Shown in pieces: positions 34,266-45,829 of a DNA stretch of 64,000 bases (positions are counted from its first letter, which is position 1; every line of letters starts with the position of its first letter). Both the position numbers and the translations under genes were made by a program. The notes under the pieces were generated by a model that made no database searches, was not told the origin of the DNA, and saw only the letters and a list, made by a program, of their open reading frames with translations. The stretch lies in NCBI GenBank assembly GCA_029851415.1, contig CM056743.1, forward strand, positions 65,688,186 to 65,752,185. Reading direction: 5' to 3'. The DNA is from Eretmocerus hayati. Taxonomy: Eukaryota > Arthropoda > Insecta > Hymenoptera > Aphelinidae.

Positions 34266-37200
34266 GGTCGTGAACAAAAAATCCCTCAAATCCTTATTTT
34301 TAGAACCGATGAAGGGCTGAGAGGGGGGTTGGTCGTAAATTTACGACGTAGTTTGGGGGGGAGGGGTTGCGGTCATGTGTCACCCCTGTGAACCTGACCC
34401 GCCAAATTGGGCCAGAATATGCTCGTGGTAGGCCTTCAAATGCTCGAAATGCTCGTCCAAGTCCCGAATTTTGGCCAGGTTTCCTTTTTGAGAAAATCGC
34501 CCGCAAAGCAGCCTGATTTCACCCCCCACTCCTCCCACCCGCACATCGGAAAAATGCTCAGATCGCCACGAATTCGACTGCTAGCGGGACGTACTCGGGC
34601 TCAAATTGAAGCTCTAATTTTGGCCAACCATGAGCAGTTGTCAAAAACCCAAAGTTAAAGAACCAAAAAACTTCTAGCAGTGTCCCCGTGTATAAGCATA
34701 CGGGCGGGCGGTTGGCGGAGAGGGGAGAGTCGAGGGAGAAGAGGAGAAGCTGCACGCAGACGCATCATCGTTCAAAAAACTTGTCTGCTGCACTGATGTG
34801 CATCTGATCTGATCTGATCGTCGTCGTCATCGTTTATCCATAGAGATGATAGAGATATAGTTTATCACGCTGTGTTTACACCGGTACCGAGGTCGACGAG
34901 CACCCTGGGCACTGGCCCTGGACTCTCGGTCCTGTTCGGTGCTCTTTGGATGAATGCGTGAGTTACAGGGAGAAGCTGCGTGTCATCCTGGTTGCCAACA
35001 TGTGCTGTGTGCCTGTGCACCACGACGCCCGGGGCTCCACGCCCGACCTGGTACACCGGCGCACAGTGGGGCTAAAAATCGATTTCAGGACAAGATTCAG
35101 CGCCACGCGGATTCTCAACCAATCGAAATGATTCAAACGGGATCTTTTCCGTTTTTTGACAATCTACGAGATTCCTTCCCGGAGAATTTGATTTGGGAAG
35201 CTGCGGAGTCACAGAATCGTGTTGGTCGATTAACCAAAAATCGAGTCTCCTCGATCCTGGCGGCAATGTACGATTTTCTGGTTGGGCCGAAAATACATGT
35301 TTTTGGTCCCACTTGATAAGGGGAATACTCTCACCATTGCAGAACTCCGGCAACCTAACTTTGAATCAGGATTTCAGGCTTAACTACCTTGGTACTGAAC
35401 CCCAATCATCAAAAATCGACTCTCTTCGATCTTGGCGGTAATGTATGAGGTTCTAGGCGGGCTCAAATCATAAGTTAGAGATATACAATGTGTGAGCCCA
35501 TGTCACAGGAATGCGCGAGCTTGATCCAAGGGCTTCAGAACTCTGCAATATCTCCCCCACTCACTTATTACTCAAATATCATCGATATCCACGACCTCTT
35601 GGAGTATACGTCGATGTAGCCTCACAAAACGTTTCTTCAAAGTGTCAACTCGACCTCAAATGCTTTGTGAACACTCCCACCTGGATTTGGGAATGATTGC
35701 AGTGAGGAGGAACTATTTATCACTCATCAGTACAAACTGATACTTCTTGCTTTTCGTCTTGATCGCCCTTCAACACGATCCTGGGCCTCCAGAGCTTCCC
35801 GAATTAAATTCTCCGGGCAGGTATCTTGTAGTGTGAGGAAAAACGAAGAAAAGCCCGTTTGAGTTGTTTCGATCGGCTTAAAATTCGCGTGGCGCTGAAT
35901 CTTGTCCCGAAATCGGTTTTTAGCCCCACTGTGCGGCGGTGGTCTTCTAACCCAGTCCTCTATCAAGCTACGTCTTTTCATGCACCTTGCGCTCTAAGCC
36001 AATATTTGATGTATGTAGATTGAGCAAATAAGATTCAATTCAAAGGCCTGGGAGCTTCAGAGTCAAATTCTTATCTTTTCGATAATGGGAAATTGTCATC
36101 CAAGTTCCTGGTGTTAGAGCTCTGTTGCATACTCTTCCAAACAAGGAGGCAGGAATTCCATCACTTAAACCTGCCATCTCATCATGCATCAATAGCATTC
36201 CAATGAAAAGAATAACCCACCACTTGATCGTTCAATCAGTTTGAAGCGTTAGTGATGCAAAACTTGAGTGGCTCAATATTTTCAGAAGCGCTTTGACTCC
36301 TAGAATTTCCAAGATGAAGATCTGTTCGGAGTTTCGTCAAAGCTTGAAAACGAGAACTTGTCATTGTTAGATAGAGATAAGATCATCTTGCCAAATTTGG
36401 ATGTTCTGATATTAGTTAGTTCAATTCTACAGTAAACGCTATGTCAATTCACTCACAGTTCTCATTTGAGTGTCTCATCTATCATTTTGTTAACTGATAT
36501 CCGAGTCTACACATGACCAACACTTCAAAATCTTTTCACCTAGCAGCGATTGCCTAGAAGTCTTGCATGTATACTAACAGTTTTGCGATGAAAAGACCTC
36601 AAAGCATTAATAGCACCAGATAGAAGTCAATGAATCTAAGTTGATGTCACTATTCTATCCGTTCCACTCTCAAAGTCAAGGGTAGAGTATTTCTTCACCA
36701 ATTCCAAAAGAACATTATTTAAACAGTGTGGGTATGGACAATTCAATTTAGACTTTGCAGATTCAAACATGAGATATGTAATTAGCCATAAATGATTGGC
36801 AGTACTTCAAAAGGGTCACTAGCACAATATGTGACTTTTGATTGTACCTCTATTCTTACTCAACAGTCTCTGACTTGACCAAGCATATAGCATTTATATA
36901 GAACTGAATAAGCTGCAAGCCCTGCGCTTGTGTATAGTGCTGAGATTCCACTGATGTGAAACGATTACTGTAAAAATTTCAATCGCATGAAAAAGCATTA
37001 GATCAGTTTATATCATACAATGTCTTCCAAGAACAAATGAGACAAGAGAACCATGAATCAAAATAGTAATTTTCAATTCATGATGATCAAATCAATGTAC
37101 GAAAACTTGACACATTTAGAGTCAAGGAAGAATAGTTTTTCGGGTCCACATATGAGCAGCAGCTTGAAGCAGTGAATCCTACAACTATTGTGTAAAAATG

Positions 37201-38057
37201 TCTCGGCCTCAAAGTAATGCTAAAAGAAATGCAGATAAGGCAGATTCGCAATCACGGTACTTTTGTCTAGTCCGATTCCAACGAGAGCGTGAAAAGACGT
37301 AGCTTGATAGAGGACTGGGCAACAAGACCACCACCGGTGCACCAGGTCGGGCGTGGAGCCCCGGGCGTCGTGGTGCACAGGCACACAGCACATGTTAGCG
37401 ACGTCGTCCAGGATGACACGCAGCTTCTCCCTGTAACACACGCATTCATCCAAAGAGCACCGAGAGTCCAGGGCCAGTGCCCAGGGTGCTCGTCGACCTC
37501 GGTACCGGTGTGAACGCAGCGTGATAAACTATATCTCTATGGATAAACGACGACGACGACGATCAGATCAGATCAGATGCACATCAGCGCAGCAGACAAG
37601 TTGTTTGAACAAAGATGCGTCTGCGCGCAGCTTCTCCTCTTCTTCCTCGACTCTCCCCTCTCCGCCAACCGCCCGCCCGTATGCTTATACACGGGGACAC
37701 TGTTAGAAGTTTTTTGGTACTTTAACGTAATTACTTCGGGTTTTTGACACCTGCTCATGGTTGGCCAAAATTAGAGCTTCAATTTGAGCCCGAGTACGTC
37801 CCTCTAGCAGTCGAATTCGTGGCGATCTGAGCATTTTTGTGATGTGCGGGTGGGAGGAGTGGGGGGTGAAATCGGGCTACTTTGCGGGCGATTTTTTAAA
37901 AAAGGGAACCTGGCCAAAATTCGGTACTTGGACGAGCATTTGAGGGCCTACCACGAGCATATTTTGGCTCAATTTGGCGGGCCAGGTTCACAGGGGTTCA
38001 TGTGTCACGGTTTACCACGAGGGGGGAGGGGGGGGCTCAAAAACAGGGAATTTTTAG
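34266..38057. mobile_element. Large palindromic element (~790-bp arms) inside LINE-2
   Basis: The left arm 34266-35056 plus 35939-35985 is the inverted complement of 37288-38057. Shared landmarks include 'cacaggggt', 'ttcgtggcgatctgagc', 'cccgtatgcttatacacgg', '(gatca)n' and 'cggtaccg'. The left arm is split by the Transib-like insertion at 35062-35933. The interior 35986-37287 is AT-rich and shows no ORF I can assign. LINE-2 coding follows within 10 bases of the right end. No transposase is seen; ORFs in the arms mirror each other and are not convincing genes. Confidence 0.75.
35062..35933. mobile_element. Transib-like palindromic element, 872 bp
   Basis: The ends are CACAGTGGGGCTAAAAATCG and its near-exact complement (to CACTGTG at 35933). 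The arms match over about 180 bp (35062-35245 vs 35742-35933). CGGCG flanks both sides (35057-35061, 35934-35938), a 5-bp duplication of the CGNCG type. The other arm of the host palindrome keeps the empty site near 37334. Transib elements are defined by CACxxTG heptamer ends, resembling V(D)J recombination signals, and 5-bp GC-rich duplications. No transposase is encoded. Confidence 0.75.
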
Positions 38058-38065
38058 TTACGTAG

Positions 38066-38431
38066 TATCTGTACGGCCCCCAACTAAATATGCAAAGAGA
38101 ACTTGAAAGTGCCCAACATAAGGTGCTAAGATATCTATGTTACAAATCGAGAACCCCAATGAGTTATACAGACCACGACTACACACCGGCTTCGGATAAA
38201 TCCAAAGTCATGCAGACCACTCACTTCCTTACTCACTACGACTGTGTCTATGCTTTCAAGATTAAAAATCAACTTTTCTCGAGCTCAGACATTAATAATT
38301 TGTTTGAAATGAAAAACCTTAATTACAATTTACGACATCCAAGGTATATCTCAGAAACGATTAGTAGGAACAACTATTCTTTCTTTGCTCCTGCAATAGA
38401 TTGCGACATTTCTGGAATTTACTCCCATTAA
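38066..38431 (+). pseudogene. LINE-2 ORF2, C-terminus
   Basis: The frame contains LNMQRELESAQHKVLRYLCY (the 'LExxQxxxxRY' block that follows the RT thumb in Jockey/CR1 proteins), then YDCVYAFKIKNQLFSSSDI and YNLRHPRY, ending at TAA 38429-38431. It follows the second palindrome directly and continues the order broken off at about 33.83 kb. No stop interrupts it. Confidence 0.85.
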
Positions 38432-38710
38432 ACCTCCAAAACTCAACATCAGTCGAGACTCTCAAGTCTTTACTTTTTGAAGCAATCAAAGATACAGTTC
38501 TGCATGATACTCTGCATGATTTGCTCATTTGAAAGACCTCCCATCTCTCATGTATTTCCATGATACACTACCTTATACGTGATATTTCTCTCTCATCAAT
38601 TTTCTATATTTCTTTAGGTTTCAATTATAATTTGCAATGTTGTTGAATATTTGTAAAAAGGGCAACATTGCCCGTATATTATTCATCAATAAATCAATAA
38701 ATCAATAAAT
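38432..38710 (+). repeat. LINE-2 3' UTR and (AATC/AATAAATC)n tail
   Basis: Short 3' UTR with a small hairpin 'gggcaa...ttgccc' at about 38659-38673, then tandem 'aataaatc' units at 38685-38710. There is no following (TC)n, in contrast to LINE-1 copies. Confidence 0.75.
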
Positions 38711-38914
38711 TTTGACATGCTACGCTTAACGATTCACATAAAAGCAAATTTTTAAAATTTTTTCTTTTAATCATTTTATATCAATTACTGTTGTTGTGAT
38801 CTACACATGAAAGAAATTTTGGGCCATCATTTCTGAGTTATGGCTTTCTTAGAACTTTTCTTGTGCAGCGTTGAAAAACTGAAAAAAATAGGAAATCATT
38901 TTTTCGGCACAATG

Positions 38915-39250
38915 GCATCGAAAGCCTATGGTTTCCGCCCCGATCCCGGGGCAGAAAATGCCGCAATGCCGCCCAGGCTAGAAAACGAGCGAGCATGCGC
39001 AATAGCCCTCGGTCTGCGCCCTCGGGCCACTACATTGCATGCTCCGACGTTTTCTAACCTGTACGGCGGAGCGGCATTTTGCCCCGACATCGCGTCGGAA
39101 AGCATAGAATTTCGATACAAGTGTCACCGAAAAACAGTGTACGCACCTCGGACCAAAAATAACCCATCGCGGCCGCGGGTATGCCACCCTCGCCTACCGG
39201 CTCGTGCGGCAACCGCCCGGGCCCCGATGGGTCACTTTCGGCCCTTGTCG
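38915..39250. repeat. Two adjacent GC-rich hairpin repeats
   Basis: Hairpin 1: 38915-39000 pairs with about 39035-39125 at roughly 75-80 percent ('cggggcagaaaatgccgc' against its complement; 'gagcatgc' near the apex). Hairpin 2: 'gaccaaaaataacccatcg' at about 39154 pairs with 'cgatgggtcactttcgg' near 39224. The base composition is far richer in GC than the flanks. Probably MITE remnants. Confidence 0.6.
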
Positions 39251-41242
39251 CGTAATGTACTATTATGAAGCTGGAGTGTATTGGATACCTCTGAATTAGC
39301 CTTCATCATATTAGACGAGTCATTATACATCGAGTATACCCAGATAGACCTGATTACTTTTGGAACTAAAAACAGTTGGAACCATCTTTGTCCATTGAAA
39401 AAGTATTCGGATGAATGAAAAGATGGTAGGAGAAAACCTGGCGGAATCGGAGTCAAATTACCCGTTCAACAGACTGCTTTCACTCAAATTGAAAAATAGA
39501 CTACCGTTGCAATGCGAATAAATAGGAAATCAACTGACATACTCGTGAGAAAATCAAGGTTCTGCATGGGGATTCCCTGAGTTTTCCCAGAATTCCAGGT
39601 ACAAAACGAATTCCCTGCGTTTTCCCTGATTCCCCTGATTTCCAGGTTCGGTGGACATCATGCATGAGGACACACCCTCAAGCATCCATTTGACACTATA
39701 GAAAGGACAGTGTTATCTTACATGCCGCTTGTAATCAAGGACCTAACCTAACCCATGCTGAAAATGATGCAAAACATTGCCCAACACAGTAGAAAAGCCA
39801 TACTGAGCACACCCAAAATAAAGGATCCTGTAATTTTGTAATGATCTTCTAGTTCCACGAGGCTCAGCCAAGAAAATCTGTCAAGTCTCAACATGTGTGA
39901 ATCTCAGTAAATCTACAAGTATGCTGTAGATTTTGGACTGCCGAGTACCATTAATTTACGATTCTCATCAACAGTCACAAAATTTCCTTTGCTGTGCACT
40001 GTAAAATTATCTGGGGATGTTCAACAATATAGTCCCTCTATCAATTCTTGGAAATGAACACAAATAAAACTCTTGATTTCTATAAGTCTCAAATCACACA
40101 CTCCATAACTCTCTTTGATTATTCAGATCCCAGTTTATTATAGTTGCTCATGAGTTACAAGTGAGTGGACTTATAAGAAATCAGTTGTGATAGAACTGTA
40201 TCACTTCAGGCACTGCTCAAGGAGAATAGCTTGCTAAAAAATGCAGGAACCCAATAAATACATGAATGTGGAGACATCTGGATTTTCGGGGATGCTTTCC
40301 TCTATACTGTAAACATGGAAGGTACCATTTTTCAGAACCAACTTTAGAGATGACTTCCTTTTGATAGGATGCATCAATATCAGAGTTGTTAGTGTCTAGC
40401 AGCGAAGCAAATGTGGACCAACAGTTGATTTTTTGATTGAGCTCTTCTTAGTTGTGAATGATTTGAACCTTAATTTACACATGTACTTGACTATGGATAT
40501 TCTCAACAATCAAATGTATCAGCCTTGAGAGGCTTATGGATGAGTTACATGATGAATTGATGGAAATATCACAAAAAACAACATGAAATATAATTACAAA
40601 ATCAATTTGGGGCATGAAATTTCTCATGTTAGATAGTTCCAAAGCTTTGAGGGACTACAAATGCTCTATTAGTGGGTACAGACAGTAGAGCATCCGAGGC
40701 ACAGTTCTTGACGAGGGAATTAGAAAGTAAACAGAAGAAGACATTGCAGCGTTTAACTGGAAAGTAATGAATTCTGTACCACAATTTCTCATGGAAATCT
40801 CAGAAAGATTTAGGTCTTTTAACCAAAGCAAAGTGTGTCTATACACAACAAGCTCTCAAAAAAAAATCTTTTCAGCCCTATACCTAATCATCATTTCAAG
40901 AGGTTGTGAGAGATGGTCGGAAAATCGCAAGATTCTCGTAGAAGGATTCTAAAATTGACCATTTCAATACACCATCACCGAGAATCTGATTCAGCAAGGT
41001 CATACACATCGGGTTGCAAAAGATTGAATGAGAATCTATGGATGTTACGATGAGGTTCCATAGTCTTCCATCAGGACTATTGTTCTCACCGCCACAGATG
41101 TACACCATAGCTTTCGGTGCTGTCTCCCCTCGCGTGACTGACTCCATTGCTTCGTTCATTCTACCAGAATTGGTTGTCACTGAGAAAATTTTGTTCGGGC
41201 ATCGGTGGTATAAGTACGAGACAAGGAAAGTTGTTTTCGAAG
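39251..41242. other. Mostly no gene; one possible minus-strand ORF
   Basis: 'ttccctgagttttccc' style repeats occur at 39569-39645. A minus-strand frame ending at 40896 and starting near 41230 reads NSGRMNEAMESVTRGETAPK and MVYICGGENNSPDGRLWN. The pattern is protein-like, but the family is not recognised, and its upstream part runs into the Harbinger-type MITE. Otherwise AT-rich and unassigned. Confidence 0.3.
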
Positions 41243-41245
41243 TTA

Positions 41246-42081
41246 GGGCGAAATTACATGGACAGTGCGGAGAGCGGAAAATAAGAGAAGCGTAAAAAGT
41301 ACCGGCCAATCAGAGCGCTCCAAACTTTCCGCTCCGCACAACAGCGTGTAACCCGTTTACATGGACTCGGAAGAGAGGAAAAAATCGCGGCGTAAAATAT
41401 TTAATCACGAAAATGAGTAAAATTTGCTTTGTGCAAATATAATTTTCTTTCTCTATTATAAACATGGATACAATACAAGGTTATTCGTGATAATTTTGGC
41501 CTTCACGAGTTCTCAGAGAAAATTTTACAGATGTCGTTTTCACGCTCCGCGTGCAAAATTACGCCCCATGTGTACCAGGGTACACGGCGAGAGCGGAAAA
41601 AACTGCGTGTCGTCTGCTGAACGCAGCTGTTTGAGCTGATGTGTTCTCGCATGCATGCCTCGGTCATCGAATTCTTCAGAGTGCAACTGTAGTCATAGGA
41701 GTATAATCTAAACAAAAATCTCAGAAACATTCAGTGACTATTAGAATTAACGGGCTGGAAGCAGCACAAATATAGTTAACTAATTAAGCATAACACAGTC
41801 GTTCATAACCTCAAAATGTAATCGCCTACCGGGATACCTACTTTTATTAGTAGAATAATGGAATCGTGCTCTCAAATCATTTATTCATGGGCAATAGTCA
41901 CATCTCTGGACGAATATCTCCTCAAATCCAACTGAATCGAGAAAATTCTTTGCGATTGTGAGCGAAATATTCGAGTTCCACAAGCGCGCCAATGTTTTGA
42001 ATCACGAGGGCTGTGATTGGCTACAACTTTTTACGCTCCGCTCTGTTCTTTCCGCTCTCCGCGCTCCATGTAATTTCGCCC
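41246..42081. mobile_element. PIF/Harbinger-type MITE, 836 bp
   Basis: TIRs of about 70 bp start GGGCGAAATTACATGG and carry 'gcggagagcgg' and 'gcgtaaaaagt'. They are flanked by TTA on both sides (41243-41245, 42082-42084). A 3-bp TTA/TAA duplication with GGG-starting TIRs is typical of PIF/Harbinger elements. No transposase. Confidence 0.75.
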
Positions 42082-42409
42082 TTAGTAGGGAGCACGATCA
42101 TAAAAGAAAGGTCTGCTCACTTCGGTGCTCGGACTTGACTCATGGATGGCGAGTAAATTCCCCTACTCTGCCTCCCGAAATCCAATATGGCCGGGCCGGG
42201 CGACGCTCGCTGATTGGCCGGTCGCTCGAACGTAAACACGTGTATTGCAGCAGAATCCGAATTTGCGTAACTGCTTCCCGCTGGAATGGTATTCAGGATT
42301 AATAATTACATCTCCTGTGCACTTAGTTTGTTCACGGAACACTCAGTTCTATATCCCAAATCCCAAGCCCCCCTCCCCCCTCGGGGCCTGAACTTTATAT
42401 ATGACTGCA

Positions 42410-42481
42410 TCACAGATGGTCTAGTGGTCAGAGCGGCCGCTTTCTATTTTGTCGCCCGGGGTTCAAATCCCCGAATGGATA
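42410..42481 (+). tRNA. tRNA-like sequence (pseudogene or SINE head)
   Basis: Contains an A-box-like TGGTCTAGTGG and a B box GGTTCAAATCC with a perfect T arm (CGGGG TTCAAAT CCCCG), then a T8 run. The acceptor strands (TCACAGA / AATGGAT) do not pair and the anticodon arm is disrupted, so it is not a working tRNA gene. Confidence 0.5.
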
Positions 42482-43289
42482 CTTTTTTTTATATTTGTAT
42501 TGTATCTCCTCTTTTTCTTAATATTATGTATCTAGAATCGGTAAACTACCAGTTGAAAGTCGATCCCGATTTATATTCGATGCATCAGCATTACACAAGA
42601 TTATCCGATGGGTAATCACACAAACTCGTGATGTATTTTAATGCGGTGGTGAACTAAAACAAAGACGGACGATATAGTCATATCGAGTTTGAATTATTGT
42701 ACAGATGTACGCTCAAAAATATACAACCCTAACATGGAACGAGTGAATTTAATTCTTTTTCGCGAGGCCGAAAATTGAAGGGATACAGTGGAGTGGAGCG
42801 ACAATAGTTGGAGGTAAAATTTAAAATTGTGTTAAATTTTGTAAAAGATCACCTTATCTATGCGTACCATACAGTCTCACCTATACTAAATAATTGCAAA
42901 TTTTTATCTTTCCAAATATTTGCTGCCAGTATTAACTTTTCTAAATATCCCGTGTAATACAACATTTTCTTCAAGATGATAGGAGGTACTCCAGAAAAAT
43001 GAAATTCAGACCGATTCGTTGAGTAATGTGGGACTCGTTCAATTTTATCGAGTCAAAATTTTAAAATTTATCGTTGAAGTCACCAGATTATTTTTGTGGT
43101 TGGATAGGGAAATTGCAAAGCGAGTCAAAATAGTGATGAGGGAATTGCATGAGTCAAAGAAAAATATTGTCAAGGGATCATATGATTATTTCCTTTCAAC
43201 TCCTGCAATTTTCTCCACTACTCCAATTTTTTCCTTTCTCTACTTCAGCAGAAGAATATATTTAAGTCGGAGGACTCATTTTTATTCAT

Positions 43290-43590
43290 CTCTTGTTGGA
43301 CTCGAATTTGGGGTCATTTTCAATGGAAAATTTTCGATAGCGGTTCGGTCGCCGCGATGTTAATCAAGGACAAAACGAATTTGACTGACATCGTATCTGC
43401 TGGGCTTTGGATAGCTCAATGGTAGAGCATCGCCCCGGCAAGAAGAAGGTTCGTAGTTCGATCCTGGGTCCAGGCATTTTTTTTCATGTCAGTCGAATGC
43501 ATTTATTCCTTGACTAACATCTCGACGATCGAATCCCGATCGTCAATTTCTCACAAAAAATGGCCTCAAATCGGAGGTCAACAGTAGAAA
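43290..43590. repeat. Hairpin MITE, family H, with a tRNA-like sequence in its apex
   Basis: The arms match the 18.2-kb hairpin: 'gatgttaatcaagga' / 'tccttgactaacatc', 'gcgatgtt', 'atggcctcaaatcggagg'. The copy is more diverged. About 90 bases containing a tRNA-like sequence sit at the apex, where the 18.2-kb copy has only a short loop. Confidence 0.65.
43405..43476 (+). tRNA. tRNA-like sequence in a hairpin apex
   Basis: Pattern: A box TAGCTCAATGGTAGAGC with a paired D stem (GCTC/GAGC), B-box-like AGTTCGATCC, acceptor-like CTTTGGA/TCCAGGC (six pairs counting G-T), then T8. The anticodon stem (TCGCC / GAAGA) and T stem no longer pair. It is 72 nt long. Probably a degenerate tRNA or SINE; isoacceptor not assigned. 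Confidence 0.5.
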
Positions 43591-44082
43591 AATGGAATTT
43601 AGTCCACCAATGCTGACACGCGTAGAAATTGGATCTATTCGCGACATGTCACCGAGCTATCGCAAATTTTCATTGGCGACGTGTATGCGATAGCTCGGCG
43701 ATATGATTTCGCGACATGTCGCCAAACCTGTATTTGCGACGTTTCACAAATGCTTAACCTATTTTGGGTAGGAAAATTTTTTTTTTTCGGATGAACCACT
43801 CAAAATTACGGAATTCTGAACAGGGTGCATTCGAAAAATGATACTGAAACCCGCAATATCTTAACGGCCCTGCACCCCCAGAAAACGGAATTCAGACTTT
43901 GGAAATCTATGTCATTATATATGAGTAGTTCCGTTAAAACTTTAATATCCGGAGGCCGAAAATGCGGTAATCGGAAGATTCTGACAGGTACTCTTTCACT
44001 TTTCCAAACGTATCATGTATAATTCGACTCGCGCTCTCATTTAAGAATTTCCACTCGTTGGTACCATGAAGATAACACGCAT

Positions 44083-44134
44083 AACCACGGTATAGTTAAA
44101 TAAAAAAAAACAAAAAAAAAAAACCACGGTATAG
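44083..44134. repeat. A-rich insert between 13-bp direct repeats
   Basis: AACCACGGTATAG occurs at 44083-44095 and 44122-44134. Between them is only 'ttaaat' and an A-run with one C. It looks like a target duplication around a poly(A) tail with no body. Confidence 0.7.
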
Positions 44135-45829
44135 CGTCGCGCGGAACCTGAAATTTTGAGCTGCACACGGAAACCTGACATTTGATACTCAAATTTATCT
44201 CGCGGCCCAACTATTCAAGCTTGAGATTTTGGGGTTCTGACTTGACCATTAGATACTTTGAAAAAAATTAACCAGGGCCTCCGCAATCCCGCGTTCAAAG
44301 GTCGCACTAGTACCACAAGAAACTGATGAGAAAATCAAGCGAGAGTAGTTTTTCGCGGAACGGTACTCCCGGAAGTATGAAAAAAACGGCCAAACTCACC
44401 CGTGGATGCCAAAATTGCAACCTCGATAAACTCCCAGCCGGGTTCCGGTGCAGACCGCGAGCGCGCCAGCCTCCACCTCTCCTCAGCAGTTGCTCTCGTC
44501 GGCCAAGCCATTCTCACATACGAACCCGATATCAGCTCCGAGAACCAATTTCCTGCAACCAAGTGCACGGAGCCATTCCTCCGCAACACCCAATAGTATT
44601 GTGCCGTCATAATGCAGAGGACGGCCGAGAAAACACGAAACCCGCAGCAAACTGAAGTGCCAACCCGGGCACCCCTTTATCATACACCCACACGAATCAC
44701 CGAGTGACGGAGCGGCACCGTTAACGATTACGTTATAACACAACGCGGGAGCAGCTCTCGGAATCGACACGCCACACTCATAGGCTCCGAGCTCTCTCTG
44801 TAAGGATTGACGACTGGCAGCTCTTTCTCGGGAAAGAGCCGGTCCCATACTGATAGCTGCAGCTTCTTTCGAGAGCCAAAAGACCAAAATAAAAAAAACT
44901 GTGCCCGCCTCTCTCGGACCCAACCATTCCCGTGTCCGCGTCTGACCACCGAAGCCAAGTCCTCGCGCAAAATCCCGAATACTAGCAGAACTGCCTCGCT
45001 CGCGAGCTCGCTCGGCCATAGTGTAAAAAAGCTCATTGAAGATGTAAAAATGTCAATGTTTTCTCCAATAATTACCAATACATGAAGATGATTCTACTTT
45101 TTAAAATAGGTGTTCTGTAGGACTTAATCGAGTTTTTATCCGCCGAATCAAAGAGGACTATGGAAAATCACGACAGTTCTCCGCGATGACAATAAAAACT
45201 TGACTTGTAAGGAAGAAAGCGAGCTTAAATTCAAATTTCACACGGGAAGTACAATGGGAATCATAAATTAATACCCCATCTTGGTTCCCATACCCGCTTG
45301 GACGATGCAATCCTCAAAACGAGACATTGCTGTGAGATTGCATTTTGCTCATGGCTATGAATGCACCATCATTTTTAAGGGGTAGTTTTTCATGAAAATG
45401 CATAATGACACCCCTCTAAAACATTTGGAGACGTTGTACCACTCACTATGCCACTGATACCCAACGACTGGTCAACATGAGCCAATGGAATTACATGGAG
45501 TTACTCGCTCTCCAAGCTCGTTCGGTTATAGTCAATCAAAGCAGATCAAGAAAGCAAATCCAAAAATATTCTATTAAAGGAAAATAACTCAAATGGAATG
45601 AATAATATCGTTCCTAACTTTAATCCTGATGATACACTATATCGACCGTCAGCATATGAATTCCAGACTTTTTTCCTAAAATCATCCCGATTCCGTGAGA
45701 TTACAAACTTTTCAGAGACCCAGATCAAATTCCCTGAGCTGCCAGACTTTACAGAGTTTTTCGGACGAGTGAGCACTCTGACTGTGGGACATTGATGAGG
45801 CTCAAAACTCAACTGCTCTCAATTTAGAA
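44135..45829. other. No gene identified
   Basis: A GC-richer block (44390-45020) has overlapping ORFs on both strands, for example minus 44483-45019 (178 codons, starting MAERARERGSSAS). No domain is recognisable and codon structure does not favour one frame. The rest is AT-rich. Confidence 0.3.

Larger units (their letters stand above)
22200..38710 (+). mobile_element. LINE-2 (CR1/Jockey-type), split by two large insertions
   Basis: ORF1 (22360-23364), endonuclease (23327-24308), RT (32447 to about 33830), RT C-terminus (38066-38431) and 3' UTR with tail (to 38710) follow in order on one strand. Insertions at 24309-32446 and about 33830-38057 separate them. Without the insertions the element is about 4.1 kb. 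It differs in sequence from LINE-1 in all domains. The 5' end is approximate. Confidence 0.8.

Noticed and set aside
42410..43476. Two functional tRNA genes
   Set aside because: A/B boxes and T-runs are present, but acceptor, anticodon or T stems do not pair, so they are listed only as tRNA-like.
44483..45019. 178-codon minus-strand ORF
   Set aside because: No recognisable domain and competing ORFs on both strands in a GC-rich block; kept only as part of an unassigned region.
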